The notes: generated by a model from the letters alone, not told the origin. 24,685 bases of DNA from an uncultured Sphingosinicella sp. (GCA_946886275.1 CAMPIH010000012.1:1-24685); one strand, 5' to 3'; counted from the stretch's first letter, positions 14,735-22,410 are shown. Numbers and translations: made by a program.

Positions 14735-16558
14735 CTATAATTCCGGCAGGGGCTGCCGCGACTCGCCCCAGCCCGCGAGCGCCCTGGATCGCGCCCGCTT
14801 CAGCAGTGCCTGAACGTCGTCGATGCCGAAGGCAGAAGGTGATTCCACCTTGTCGAGCTCGGCCCAGCTCAAAGGTGCCGCGACCGGCGAGCCGGGTCTC
14901 GCGCGAAGCGACCAGGGCATGATCGCGGTCGCCGTTCGCTGGTTGCGAAGATAATCGAGGAAGATCCGCCCGGCCCTATCGGCGATCGGCAAGGCGACGG
15001 TGAAACGATCAGGCGCGGCCTGCGCGAGCGCCGTGCAGAAGGTGCGGGCGAATTCGCGAACCTTCGTCCAGTCGCCGGCGGGCGCGAACGGCACCACCAC
15101 ATGGATCCCCTTGCCGCCGGTCAGAAGCGGCCAGCTTTCGAGGCCGATCGCCTCGAGCGAGAGCCGTACCTGGCGCGCGGCCGACCTGGTCTCGTCGAAG
15201 CCGACGCCTTCGCCGGGATCGAGATCGATGGCGATACGGTCCGGCCGCTCCACCTCCGGCACTCGAGATCCCCAGGCGTGGATCTCGACCGCGCCGGATT
15301 CGATGCACGCGACCAGCCCGTCCTCGCTGTCGACGTAAAGATACTCCTCGGTTCGGCCGTTTTTCTGGCGGATCGGAACGCTGCGGATCGGCGGATCGAA
15401 GCTCTGCTCGGTCGGCGGGTGATTGCGATTGCGCTGGAAGTGGCAATAGCGGCCGCGGCAGCGAAGCAGGTTGAGCGGCCGACCGGCAATTTGGGGCAGG
15501 ATAAGCGGCGCGACGGCTCGGTAATAAGCAAGCAGGGCCTCGCGCTCAGGAACTGCGCCGGGCAACGTCTTGAAGCCGGGTTCGCTGCTCGGCCCGGCCG
15601 AGCGCTGGGATTTGCTCGTCATGATCACTTCCCGCTTCGGAGTCTCCGCCGAAGGCTCGGGCGGAATCCAGGCGATCGCCTTGACGGTGGCGTGGCGAAG
15701 ACTGTCCTCACCCTTCAGATGTCGAACCCGGACCCGCATTTCCGGCTTCAGCCAGCTCGTCTGCGGGCGCGGGTCCATGTGGAGCGCGGGCTTCGCCGAT
15801 TTGAGCCGTTCGTTGGCGCGCCAGAAAAGCTCCCTTTCGGCCTCCGAGAAGGTGACCATGGCGGCGCCGGCATATTCGAGCCGATGATCGGCGGTCTCGC
15901 GCGCGAGCAGGGCGACCGGAGCGAGATCGCCTCGTGACGTGCCGATGACGACGAACTCGCTTTCGGTGAAGCTCTTGACCTTGAGCCACGCCTTCGACGG
16001 ACCGCTTCGATAGGCGCTGCCGAGTCGCTTCGAAACGATCCCTTCCGCGCCCATCGCCTCGGCAGCGGCGAAGAATTCAGGCCCGTTGCCGGCGATATGC
16101 TCGCTGAAGCGGATCGGTCCTTCCTCGCCCGCGCCGGCCAGGAGATAACGAAGGCGCTCGCGCCGAGCCTCTACCGGTTCCCGGCGAAGGTCGAGGCCGT
16201 CGAGATGGAGAAGATCGAACGCCATGAAGAGGAGGTTTTTCGGGGTCGAGCTGGCGAGCTGCCGTCGAAGGGCCGCGAAATCCGAGAGGCCGCCTTCGAG
16301 CTGGACGATGATCTCTCCGTCGATCAGAGCGTCTCGGCATCGAAGCGCGCGGGCGGCGTCGGCGACGAGCCGGTAGCGCTCGGTCCAGTCGAGCCCCGTT
16401 CGCGTGAAGGCGCGGACGTCGCCGCCCTCAATCGCCAATTCGGTCCGATAGCCGTCATATTTCAGCTCGTGCAGCCAAAGCGCTCCGTCCGGTGCGGAAT
16501 CGGCGAGGCATGGCTTCATCGGATCGACGAAGGCGAGGCGAGTGGAAAGAATCGTCAC
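14735..16558 (-). CDS. ligD: LigD-type NHEJ DNA ligase-polymerase lacking the phosphoesterase domain
   Basis: A two-domain end-joining enzyme. Residues ~8-300 are an ATP-dependent DNA ligase domain: LHELKYDGYR carries the nucleotidyl-accepting lysine (K33), with DALIDGEIIV, EGIVSKRLGSAYR and KSFTESEFVVIG as later ligase motifs. Residues ~325-600 are the primase-polymerase domain: AIDLDPGEG has the metal-binding DxD, and GGKGIHVVVPF matches the catalytic His motif. The 3'-phosphoesterase domain of full LigD proteins is absent. An in-frame stop just upstream of 16597 shows this is not due to the start chosen. GTG at 16558 is preferred because homology starts a few residues later (RLAFVDPMKP); GTG 16597 is the alternative. 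No Ku gene lies in this window. Confidence 0.9.
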   Translation of the reverse strand: MTILSTRLAFVDPMKPCLADSAPDGALWLHELKYDGYRTELAIEGGDVRAFTRTGLDWTERYRLVADAARALRCRDALIDGEIIVQLEGGLSDFAALRRQLASSTPKNLLFMAFDLLHLDGLDLRREPVEARRERLRYLLAGAGEEGPIRFSEHIAGNGPEFFAAAEAMGAEGIVSKRLGSAYRSGPSKAWLKVKSFTESEFVVIGTSRGDLAPVALLARETADHRLEYAGAAMVTFSEAERELFWRANERLKSAKPALHMDPRPQTSWLKPEMRVRVRHLKGEDSLRHATVKAIAWIPPEPSAETPKREVIMTSKSQRSAGPSSEPGFKTLPGAVPEREALLAYYRAVAPLILPQIAGRPLNLLRCRGRYCHFQRNRNHPPTEQSFDPPIRSVPIRQKNGRTEEYLYVDSEDGLVACIESGAVEIHAWGSRVPEVERPDRIAIDLDPGEGVGFDETRSAARQVRLSLEAIGLESWPLLTGGKGIHVVVPFAPAGDWTKVREFARTFCTALAQAAPDRFTVALPIADRAGRIFLDYLRNQRTATAIMPWSLRARPGSPVAAPLSWAELDKVESPSAFGIDDVQALLKRARSRALAGWGESRQPLPEL

Positions 16559-16566
16559 CGGAGGGA

Positions 16567-16591
16567 ATCGCGCAGCGTCGAAGCCGGTTCC
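16567..16591 (-). promoter_or_regulatory. Possible EcfG-like promoter for ligD
   Basis: On the minus strand GGAAC (16591-16587) is followed after exactly 16 nt by CGAT (16570-16567). The alphaproteobacterial general-stress sigma factor EcfG recognises GGAAC-N16/17-CGTT, so this has a perfect -35 and 3 of 4 in the -10. It would place transcription start next to the GTG at 16558. Confidence 0.3.
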
Positions 16592-16624
16592 AGGCACGAT
16601 CGTTCATCGTCGGCGCCCCGAAGG

Positions 16625-16649
16625 GGAACTTCCGCGACGAGCGGGCGTC
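16625..16649 (+). promoter_or_regulatory. Possible EcfG-like promoter for the six-gene operon
   Basis: GGAAC (16625-16629), 16 nt, CGTC (16646-16649): perfect -35 and 3 of 4 matches in the -10 of the EcfG consensus. Transcription would start near 16656, ahead of the SDR start at 16731. It lies back to back with the similar element facing ligD. Confidence 0.4.
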
Positions 16650-16730
16650 AAACCGCACGTGGAAGACGTTGTCACAGACCGTCGACCTGACCGCCAAAAC
16701 AGGGGTTCGGGCCGGGACGATCGCGCGAAG

Positions 16731-17717
16731 GTGGTGGCGATCACCGGCGCATCGGCCGGTGTCGGGCGAGCTACGGCACGGGCCTTCGCGCGGCGTGGCT
16801 ACAAGCTTGCGTTGCTTGCCCGCGGTCGAGAGGGTCTCGTCGCGACGGCGCGCGAGATCGAGGCGATCGGAAGCGAGGCGCTGATCGTCGAAGCCGACGT
16901 TGCCGACGAGGCCCAGGTCGAGCGCGCGGCGGACCGGATCGCCGAGAAGTTCGGCCGGATCGACATCTGGGTGAACAACGCCTTTGCGGGCATCTTCTCC
17001 TATTTCACCGACATCAGCCCCGAGGAATATCGGCGAGTGACCGATGTCACCTATCTTGGGCAGGTGAACGGCACCCGGGCTGCACTCCGGCACATGCTCG
17101 AGCGCGACAGCGGCTCGATCATCCTCGTCGGATCGGCGCTCGCCTATCGCGGAATCCCGCTGCAATCGGCCTATTGCGCCGCCAAGCATGGCCTTCAGGG
17201 CTTCCAGGACAGCCTTCGAAGCGAGCTTCTCGCCCTCGGCAGCAAGGTGCGGCTGACCATGGTCCAGCTGCCGGGGGTGAACACGCCGCAATTCGACTGG
17301 GTTCGCTCCCATCTCGACGGTCGGCCCAAGCCGATCGGCGCCGTCTACAGTCCCGACGTGGCCGCCGAGGCAATCTGGCTGGCCGCCCATTCCCGACGCA
17401 AACAAATCATCGTCGGCGCTCCCGCCTGGCAGGCAATCGTCGCGGAAAAGTTCCTGTCCCCGTTCCTCGACCGCTACCTCTCGGCAACAGCGATCAAGGG
17501 CCAGCAGGAGCCGGGGCCGGGAGGAGGCGATCGCCCCGGCAACCTGTTCAAGCCGGTTCCGGGCGATCGCGGAGCGGAGGGGCGGTTCGGCGCTTCTGCC
17601 CGACGCCGCTCGCCGCTCCTTTGGGCGAGCAGGCGCCGAGGCGTGGTCGCGCTCGCGGCCCTGGCCACAACGGGCCTCGGCCTGGCACTTTTGACGCAAG
17701 GAAGGATGAAGACATGA
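16731..17717 (+). CDS. SDR-family oxidoreductase with C-terminal hydrophobic helix
   Basis: Short-chain dehydrogenase/reductase. The chosen product has the NAD(P)-binding TGASAGVG at residues 5-12, NNAFAG (82-87, in place of the usual NNAG), catalytic Ser135 (ILVGSALAYR), and the Tyr148-x3-Lys152 pair (SAYCAAK). After the ~260-residue Rossmann domain come a Pro/Gly-rich linker and a terminal hydrophobic segment (VVALAALATTGLGLALL), so the enzyme is probably membrane-tethered, as in a subgroup of ~330-aa SDRs. Substrate unknown. The GTG at 16731 is chosen because homology starts there and it follows the possible promoter; GTG 16659 would add 24 polar residues. Its stop overlaps the DUF2231 start (ATGA). 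Confidence 0.88.
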   Translation: MVAITGASAGVGRATARAFARRGYKLALLARGREGLVATAREIEAIGSEALIVEADVADEAQVERAADRIAEKFGRIDIWVNNAFAGIFSYFTDISPEEYRRVTDVTYLGQVNGTRAALRHMLERDSGSIILVGSALAYRGIPLQSAYCAAKHGLQGFQDSLRSELLALGSKVRLTMVQLPGVNTPQFDWVRSHLDGRPKPIGAVYSPDVAAEAIWLAAHSRRKQIIVGAPAWQAIVAEKFLSPFLDRYLSATAIKGQQEPGPGGGDRPGNLFKPVPGDRGAEGRFGASARRRSPLLWASRRRGVVALAALATTGLGLALLTQGRMKT

Positions 17718-18175
17718 ACGGCGAACATCCCCACAGCACGGCCAAGATAATGGGCCATCCGATCCACCCGATGCTGGTGCCGCTTCCGATCACCTTCTTC
17801 ATCGCGGCCTTCGCGACAGACCTGATGTTCCTCGCGGACGGATCGGCCGGCTGGGCGACCGCGTCGCGCTGGCTGCTCGGCGCAGGGCTGGTAGGCGCGG
17901 CTCTGGCGGCCGTCGCGGGCCTCGCCGATTTTGCGGGAGACCGGCGGATCCGCCAACTCAGCGACGCCTGGGCCCACATGGTCGGCAATGTCGTCGTCGT
18001 GCTGATCGAGGCGGCGAACCTCCTGCTCCGGCTTGGCGGTGAAGGGGTGAGCACGACCGGCGTCGTTCTTTCCGGAATTTCCGTGGCCCTGCTCGCGTTC
18101 ACCGGCTGGAAGGGCGGCGAGCTCGTGTTCCGGCATGGCGTCGGGGTCCATGGCGGGGAACGCAGCACGCTCTAA
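17714..18175 (+). CDS. DUF2231-family membrane protein, 153 aa
   Basis: A four-helix membrane protein matching DUF2231 (PF09990). The signature is at the N-terminus: MGHPIHPMLVPLPITFF, with paired His-Pro motifs (GHPIHP), followed by helix 1. Further helices are LLGAGLVGAALAAVAGLADF, MVGNVVVVLIEAANLLL and GVVLSGISVALLAFTGWKGGELVFRHG. The conserved histidines in this family have been suggested to bind haem or metal, but no function is established. The ATG at 17714 overlaps the SDR stop by 4 nt, and the next gene starts 12 bp after the stop, so it belongs to the operon. Confidence 0.87.
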   Translation: MNGEHPHSTAKIMGHPIHPMLVPLPITFFIAAFATDLMFLADGSAGWATASRWLLGAGLVGAALAAVAGLADFAGDRRIRQLSDAWAHMVGNVVVVLIEAANLLLRLGGEGVSTTGVVLSGISVALLAFTGWKGGELVFRHGVGVHGGERSTL

Positions 18176-18187
18176 CCGCACTCCGCG

Positions 18188-19951
18188 ATGATCCGGATCG
18201 TCTCTCCGTGGAAGGCCGCTTTGGCGGGCGCCGCCGGAGCGACGGTCTGGGAGGTCGTGCTCCGCGCCCTGGCTTTGGCCGGCCTGCCGCTGTTCGACGT
18301 CGTCCGCGGTCTCGGCACATTGGTTTTCCCCGAGGGCCCGACCGCCGCCTGGTGGCTGGCGGGAATGGCTGCCCATCTGGCGGTCGGCGCGATCTGGGCG
18401 ATCTTCTACGCTTATTTCTTCTGGTCGTGGCTCGATTGGCGCCCGGTCTGGCAGGGCACCCTCTTCGCTCTGTTTCCGGCCTTGCTCGCCTTTCTGCTGG
18501 TGCTGCCGCAGCTGAGTCTGATGCACGGTCCGAGCGGCGTCGTTAAATTCGATCCGCTCGCTTTCTTCTCCGATATTGGCTGGCACGAGCCGGCCGGCCT
18601 CTTGCTCGGCCACCTGCTGTTCGGCGCGGTAATGGGCGCGATCTACACCCGTCCCGTCGGTTACCCGCCGAAGCGGTTGCCGCGGCTGCCCGCCGTTCGA
18701 GCGAGGCCGCACCGCGAGACCGACTGCAGCGGACGTTCCCGGCATCGAGACGGCTTCATCTTCGCGACGGGCATCGAGTCCAGCTATCCCACGATCGAAA
18801 ACGGCCAATGGCGCCTGGACCAGCTGCAGGCCTCCGGACATTATCGGCGATGGCGCGAGGATCTGGAGCTGGCGCGCCTCGTCGGGGCCACCCACCTGCG
18901 TTACGGGCCGCCGCTTCACCTCGTCTTTCTGGGACCGGGCCGCTTCGACTGGAGCTTCGTCGACGAAGTGATGGCGGAGCTCCGAGACCAAGGCCCCGAG
19001 CCGATCATCGACCTGTGCCATTTCGGCCTTCCGACCTGGCTTGGCGATTTCCAGAACCCCGAATTAGCGGGGGCGTTGGCCGAATATGCCCGAGCCTTTG
19101 CGGACCGCTATCCGTGGGTGCGTTTCTACACGCCGGTCAACGAAATGTATGTCTGCGCCCGGATGAGCACCCTCGAGGGGCGCTGGAACGAGCAGAAGCG
19201 GGACTCGCGAAGCTTCGTCACCGCTGTTCGGCACCTCGCCAAGGCAAGCGTCCGGATGACCGACGAGATCCTGGCGGTGCGCGGCGACGCCGTGTTCGTG
19301 AACAGCGAAAGCGGCGAATTCTACCAGCCCTGCTGTCCGGAGCCGGATGTCGAGGCGGTCGCCGACCTCGAGAACCAGCGCCGCTTCCTGCCGTTGGACC
19401 TGGTCTATGCGAACCCCGTCGGTGATCGAATGCGCGGGCACCTTCGCGAGCAGGGCATGCCCGAGGATGAATATGAGTGGTTCATGAAGCGCGAGGTGCC
19501 GCGCCGGACCATCCTTGGCGTCGACTATTACGAATGGAACGAGAAGCTCGTCGATCCCGACGGAAACTCCCACGCACTGGGTGAATTGTTCGGCTGGTCG
19601 GTGATCGCCGGCCAGTATCACGACCGTTATCGACGACCCATGATGCATACCGAGACGAACCGGATGGACGCTCGCGACGGGCCACGATGGCTGTGGCGAC
19701 AGTGGCACAACGTCCAGCTGATGCGCTCGTCGGGCATCCCGCTGGTCGGCTTCACCTGGTACAGCCTGACCGACCAGATCGACTGGGACATCGCGCTTGA
19801 GCGGGCGCTCGGCAACGTCAACCCGGTCGGCCTGTTCGACCTCAATCGCGACGTGCGCGGAGTCGGCCTGGCCTATCACCACCTGATCGACGTTCATCGG
19901 GACCTGCCCGATTTCGCCCGGTGCGCTGCGCTGGCGGAGCTGATGGAATGA
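18188..19951 (+). CDS. Membrane domain fused to GH1-like family 1 glycosidase
   Basis: A 587-aa fusion. Residues 1-160 form about four transmembrane helices (for example MAAHLAVGAIWAIFYAYFFW and LFALFPALLAFLLVL). After a basic linker (~160-188), from GFIFATGIESSYP (residue 189) onward it is a (beta/alpha)8 family-1 glycoside hydrolase-like domain. The acid/base Glu is E319 in YTPVNEMYV, and the nucleophile candidate is E489 in MHTETNRMD; both match the GH1 TxNE and TENG-type motifs in order and spacing. FGLPTWLGDFQNPEL and SLTDQIDWD also fit GH1. The domain would face the cytoplasm or periplasm, tethered to the inner membrane. Residues at the sugar-binding -1 site look divergent, so the substrate may not be a simple beta-glucoside. 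Confidence 0.85.
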   Translation: MIRIVSPWKAALAGAAGATVWEVVLRALALAGLPLFDVVRGLGTLVFPEGPTAAWWLAGMAAHLAVGAIWAIFYAYFFWSWLDWRPVWQGTLFALFPALLAFLLVLPQLSLMHGPSGVVKFDPLAFFSDIGWHEPAGLLLGHLLFGAVMGAIYTRPVGYPPKRLPRLPAVRARPHRETDCSGRSRHRDGFIFATGIESSYPTIENGQWRLDQLQASGHYRRWREDLELARLVGATHLRYGPPLHLVFLGPGRFDWSFVDEVMAELRDQGPEPIIDLCHFGLPTWLGDFQNPELAGALAEYARAFADRYPWVRFYTPVNEMYVCARMSTLEGRWNEQKRDSRSFVTAVRHLAKASVRMTDEILAVRGDAVFVNSESGEFYQPCCPEPDVEAVADLENQRRFLPLDLVYANPVGDRMRGHLREQGMPEDEYEWFMKREVPRRTILGVDYYEWNEKLVDPDGNSHALGELFGWSVIAGQYHDRYRRPMMHTETNRMDARDGPRWLWRQWHNVQLMRSSGIPLVGFTWYSLTDQIDWDIALERALGNVNPVGLFDLNRDVRGVGLAYHHLIDVHRDLPDFARCAALAELME

Positions 19952-19961
19952 GCAGGTCGAC

Positions 19962-20519
19962 ATGAATCCGTTCCTGGTCGCCCATGGCTACGATCCCGGC
20001 CCGACCCAGCGGCCAACGCTCGCCGGAACGTTGACCGGGGTCGCCGCGACCGCCGTCGCCATCCCTCTGCTCTGGCAGTTCGGCTCACTCGATGTCGAAG
20101 CGCGGATCCTTGGACTGACCCCGGTAATGACGATCCTTGCGGGTGGACCAGCAATGGCCGCTGCCGGTGCCTTGTACGGCTGGCTGTTCAAGCGCGCCGC
20201 CAACGATCCCTGCGGCGGATGGCTGTTCGGGATGGCCTATGGATTCGCGCTCTGGGCCGCAGGCGCGGTCATGGTGCTTCCGGCGATGAGCGGCGGTTCG
20301 GCCCCGGGCGGAGTGCCGGCGATCGGAATCCTTCTCGCCCTGCTCGCCTGGGGCACCGCGCTGGGCGCTCTGTTTCCGCATCTCCACCGGCGCCTCCACG
20401 CCCGGATCGGCCAGGACGGCACGACCAGGCCGGGGATCGGCCCGATGGCGGCTGCCGGGCGAGACCGGCGGTCACGTTCACATCCGCGTCCGGCGCCTGC
20501 AGGGGAGGACGGGCGGTGA
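19962..20519 (+). CDS. Membrane protein of unknown function, 185 aa
   Basis: About four hydrophobic helices: GTLTGVAATAVAIPLLW, PVMTILAGGPAMAAAGALYGWLF, MAYGFALWAAGAVMVLPAM and IGILLALLAWGTALGALF. A basic Arg-rich tail (HRRLHARIG and RDRRSRSHPRP) follows. No named family recognised. The ATG is 10 bp after the glycosidase stop, and its stop overlaps the start of the uracil-glycosylase-family gene (GTGA), so it is firmly inside the operon. It could partner with the membrane domain of the preceding fusion protein (inference from position only). Confidence 0.75.
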   Translation: MNPFLVAHGYDPGPTQRPTLAGTLTGVAATAVAIPLLWQFGSLDVEARILGLTPVMTILAGGPAMAAAGALYGWLFKRAANDPCGGWLFGMAYGFALWAAGAVMVLPAMSGGSAPGGVPAIGILLALLAWGTALGALFPHLHRRLHARIGQDGTTRPGIGPMAAAGRDRRSRSHPRPAPAGEDGR

Positions 20520-21127
20520 GCGAAATCCGTTCGACGAACTTGCCGCCCGCGGTGGACGATTTTGCCGCGTTGCTCACGGAGGTGCGCGCCTGCCGTGCCT
20601 GCGGCGACCAGCTGCCGCTCGGACCGCGCCCGGTCCTGCAATTGTCGCCAGGCGCCCGAATCCTGATCGCCAGCCAGGCGCCGGGAAGCCGGGTCCATGA
20701 GTCCGGAATTCCCTTTTCGGACCCGTCTGGAGACCGGCTTCGCGAATGGACGGGACTTTCCGAAAGCGAGTTTTACGATCCGGAGAAGGTGGCAATCGTG
20801 CCGGTCGGCCTTTGCTATCCGGGGCGGGGGAAGAGCGGCGACGCACCGCCGAGGCCCGAATGCGCGCGCCTTTGGCGAAGCCGGCTCCTGGCGCAGCTGC
20901 CGAAGCTTCGACTCACCTTGCTGGTCGGAAGCCACGCCCAGGCGCATGCGCTCGGCCCGGGGAACATGACCGATCGGGTCCGATCCTATCGGCGCTATCT
21001 GCCCGCGCAATTCCCCTTGCCCCATCCGTCCTGGCGTTCGCGGATCTGGATGGCGGCCAATCCCTGGTTCGAAGCGGAAGTGCTGCCGGTGCTTCGCGCT
21101 CTCGTTCGAGCGGCTTATGCCGGTTGA
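20516..21127 (+). CDS. Uracil-DNA glycosylase superfamily protein
   Basis: A 203-aa protein of the uracil-DNA-glycosylase superfamily (COG1573-like). RACRAC (Cys26, Cys29) resembles the iron-sulfur or structural cysteine pair of family 4-type enzymes, but no second cysteine pair was found. The active-site loop is SQAPGSRVHESG, where GxxPG-like enzymes bind DNA, followed by FSDPSGDRLREW. VGLCYPGRG and the C-terminal HPSWRS are typical of a UDG-like branch common in proteobacteria. Catalytic detail differs from classical Ung, so activity on uracil or another base lesion is not certain. GTG at 20516 overlaps the previous stop, with a GGGGAGG site upstream. It overlaps or abuts DUF488. Confidence 0.85.
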   Translation: MSEIRSTNLPPAVDDFAALLTEVRACRACGDQLPLGPRPVLQLSPGARILIASQAPGSRVHESGIPFSDPSGDRLREWTGLSESEFYDPEKVAIVPVGLCYPGRGKSGDAPPRPECARLWRSRLLAQLPKLRLTLLVGSHAQAHALGPGNMTDRVRSYRRYLPAQFPLPHPSWRSRIWMAANPWFEAEVLPVLRALVRAAYAG

Positions 21128-21134
21128 GGCGGCC

Positions 21135-21734
21135 ATGGACGAGCGACTCGCTCCGGCGGGAGCGGCGTTGCCGGTATTCACGATCGGACATTCGACTCGG
21201 ACCCTGGCCGAGTTCGTCGATCTGCTCCGGGCCGGCGGGGTCCAGCTGGTCGTCGACGTGAGGAGCGTGCCGCGATCGCGCACCAACCCGGACTATAATC
21301 TGGACTCGCTGCCGGCGGCGCTGGCGGATTATCAGATCGGTCATACCAGGATCGGCGCACTGGGCGGCCTGCGCAAGCGATCGGCGGCGGTGCCTCCCGA
21401 GGTCAACGGCTTCTGGACCAATCGCAGCTTCCACAATTATGCCGATCACGCGCTGACCGACGAATATCGCGGCGGCCTGGAGGAGCTGATGGCGCTGTCA
21501 ACGGAGCGGAGAACGGCGATCATGTGCGCCGAAGCCGTCTGGTGGCGATGTCACCGCCGGATCATCGCCGACTATCTGATCGCGGCCGGACGTATGGTCT
21601 ATCACCTGATGGACGGATCGAAGATCGTGCCGGCACGGCCTACCCCGGGGCTGCAGATCGCCGCCGACGGGATTCATTATCCCGCGGCGGCAAAAGACAG
21701 GGCCGACGATGGGCCGGAACTCCCCTTCGCCTGA
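21135..21734 (+). CDS. DUF488-family protein
   Basis: About 199 aa, matching DUF488 (PF04343). FTIGHSTRTLAEFVDLLRAGGVQLVVDVRSVPRSR is the signature start, with GHS-T and DVR-xPxSR motifs; later come LGGLRKR, FHNYADH, and AIMCAEAVWWRCHRRIIADYL. The Cys-Ala-Glu and cysteine/histidine-rich CAEAVWWRCHR segment is the conserved feature of the family. DUF488 function is unknown; these genes often travel with DNA-repair and stress genes, as here next to UDG. The start is the ATG at 21135 with GAGG 5 nt upstream; ATG 21117 would overlap the glycosylase gene by 11 nt. It is the last gene of the operon and converges on globin 2 with 13 bp between stops. Confidence 0.88.
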   Translation: MDERLAPAGAALPVFTIGHSTRTLAEFVDLLRAGGVQLVVDVRSVPRSRTNPDYNLDSLPAALADYQIGHTRIGALGGLRKRSAAVPPEVNGFWTNRSFHNYADHALTDEYRGGLEELMALSTERRTAIMCAEAVWWRCHRRIIADYLIAAGRMVYHLMDGSKIVPARPTPGLQIAADGIHYPAAAKDRADDGPELPFA

Positions 21735-21747
21735 AGAGGTGGGTGAT

Positions 21748-22170
21748 TCAGGCCGCCGGCTGGAGCTCGGATTCAGGCTCGATCGCCTGCACCGCGAGCC
21801 AGAAGGCGTCGCCCCAGGCGGCGGTGAGATCGGCCGGGACTCCAGGCCCGAGCACGTCCTTCAGGACCGGCACCAGAGCATCGCCGAAGCGCGAATAATG
21901 GCGGCCGACGATATCCAGTGCGCGGTGCTCGGCGCCCAGTCCGGACGGGATTCGAAGCGAACCCTGATCGGCCATCGCCGCCGCCTGATCGATGAGCAAC
22001 TGAGTGAGCATCATCGCGGCGACTTCCGACTGGCCGAACCTTTCGCCGGGCCCATCGATGCCGCGAAGATGCGCTTCCATGTGGCTGATGATCTCGTCCG
22101 TGTGTCGGCGGACGAGCGCCAGTGAACCGGCAAGGAGCGAGCGCGTACGTTCGCTGGGTGAAGTAGACAT
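21748..22170 (-). CDS. Single-domain bacterial globin (paralogue 2)
   Basis: A 140-aa globin-like protein clearly related to the one at 9293-9721. It shares FGQSEV (CD-corner Phe, F45), the proximal (F8) His in GAEHRALDIVGRHYSRFG (H82), the helix-G stretch LVPVLKDVLG and the helix-H Trp in AAWGDAFW. As in paralogue 1, helices B-E are divergent and no reductase domain is present. The ATG at 22168-22170 has a GGGAG site 7 nt upstream. It is not in the operon with the sigma factor: a 240-bp gap separates them, holding the conserved leader element (22251-22367) and a GGCGCC/GGCGCC hairpin (22183-22203) just before the ribosome binding site. Role in oxygen, NO or redox sensing is a family guess. 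Confidence 0.82.
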   Translation of the reverse strand: MSTSPSERTRSLLAGSLALVRRHTDEIISHMEAHLRGIDGPGERFGQSEVAAMMLTQLLIDQAAAMADQGSLRIPSGLGAEHRALDIVGRHYSRFGDALVPVLKDVLGPGVPADLTAAWGDAFWLAVQAIEPESELQPAA

Positions 22171-22182
22171 GACAAACTCCCA

Positions 22183-22203
22183 GGCGCCGCCGTCGGAGGC
22201 GCC
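22183..22203 (-). promoter_or_regulatory. Hairpin just upstream of the globin-2 ribosome binding site
   Basis: GGCGCC at 22183-22188 and GGCGCC at 22198-22203 (self-complementary, 9-nt loop) form a 6-bp stem directly before the GGGAG ribosome binding site. Globin 1 has a weaker CTCC/GGAG stem in the same place (9738-9751). Both could mask ribosome access. Confidence 0.35.
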
Positions 22204-22250
22204 TTGATCTCGAACATGAAAGGAATTGAGCGCGTCTGCGCCCGTCTCGC

Positions 22251-22367
22251 TAACCCCTCGCGGCGGACCCGTCGTGCGGACCCGGCCCCGAGGGCCGCGC
22301 TCGTGCCATGAGGCTGCTTCCGTGCAGCCTGAACCGTTCGAATTGTGCGAACCGTTTCATATCCGCA
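22251..22367 (-). promoter_or_regulatory. Conserved globin leader element, copy B
   Basis: A ~117-bp counterpart of the element at 9850-9958. Shared blocks, in order on the plus strand: TAACCCC (22251), CCCGAGGGCCGCGCT (22287-22301), the hairpin AGGCTGC-TTCCGT-GCAGCCT (22311-22330), CGTTCGAA (22335), and TATCCGCA (22360-22367). The hairpin stem differs from copy A at several positions but stays paired. On the minus strand further stems form: CGGCCC-TCG-GGGCCG, and GTTCG/CGAAC. The copy lies 80-200 nt before the globin-2 start, so it would be transcribed as its 5' leader or serve as its promoter region. Confidence 0.6.
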
Positions 22368-22410
22368 ACCTAGGCATTGGGGCCGGTGGTTACAAGGATC
22401 GGGCGGGCCT

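Noticed and set aside
17474..19021. Minus-strand 515-aa open frame over the SDR, DUF2231 and glycosidase genes
   Set aside because: Shadow of three recognised genes; no motif or ribosome binding site.
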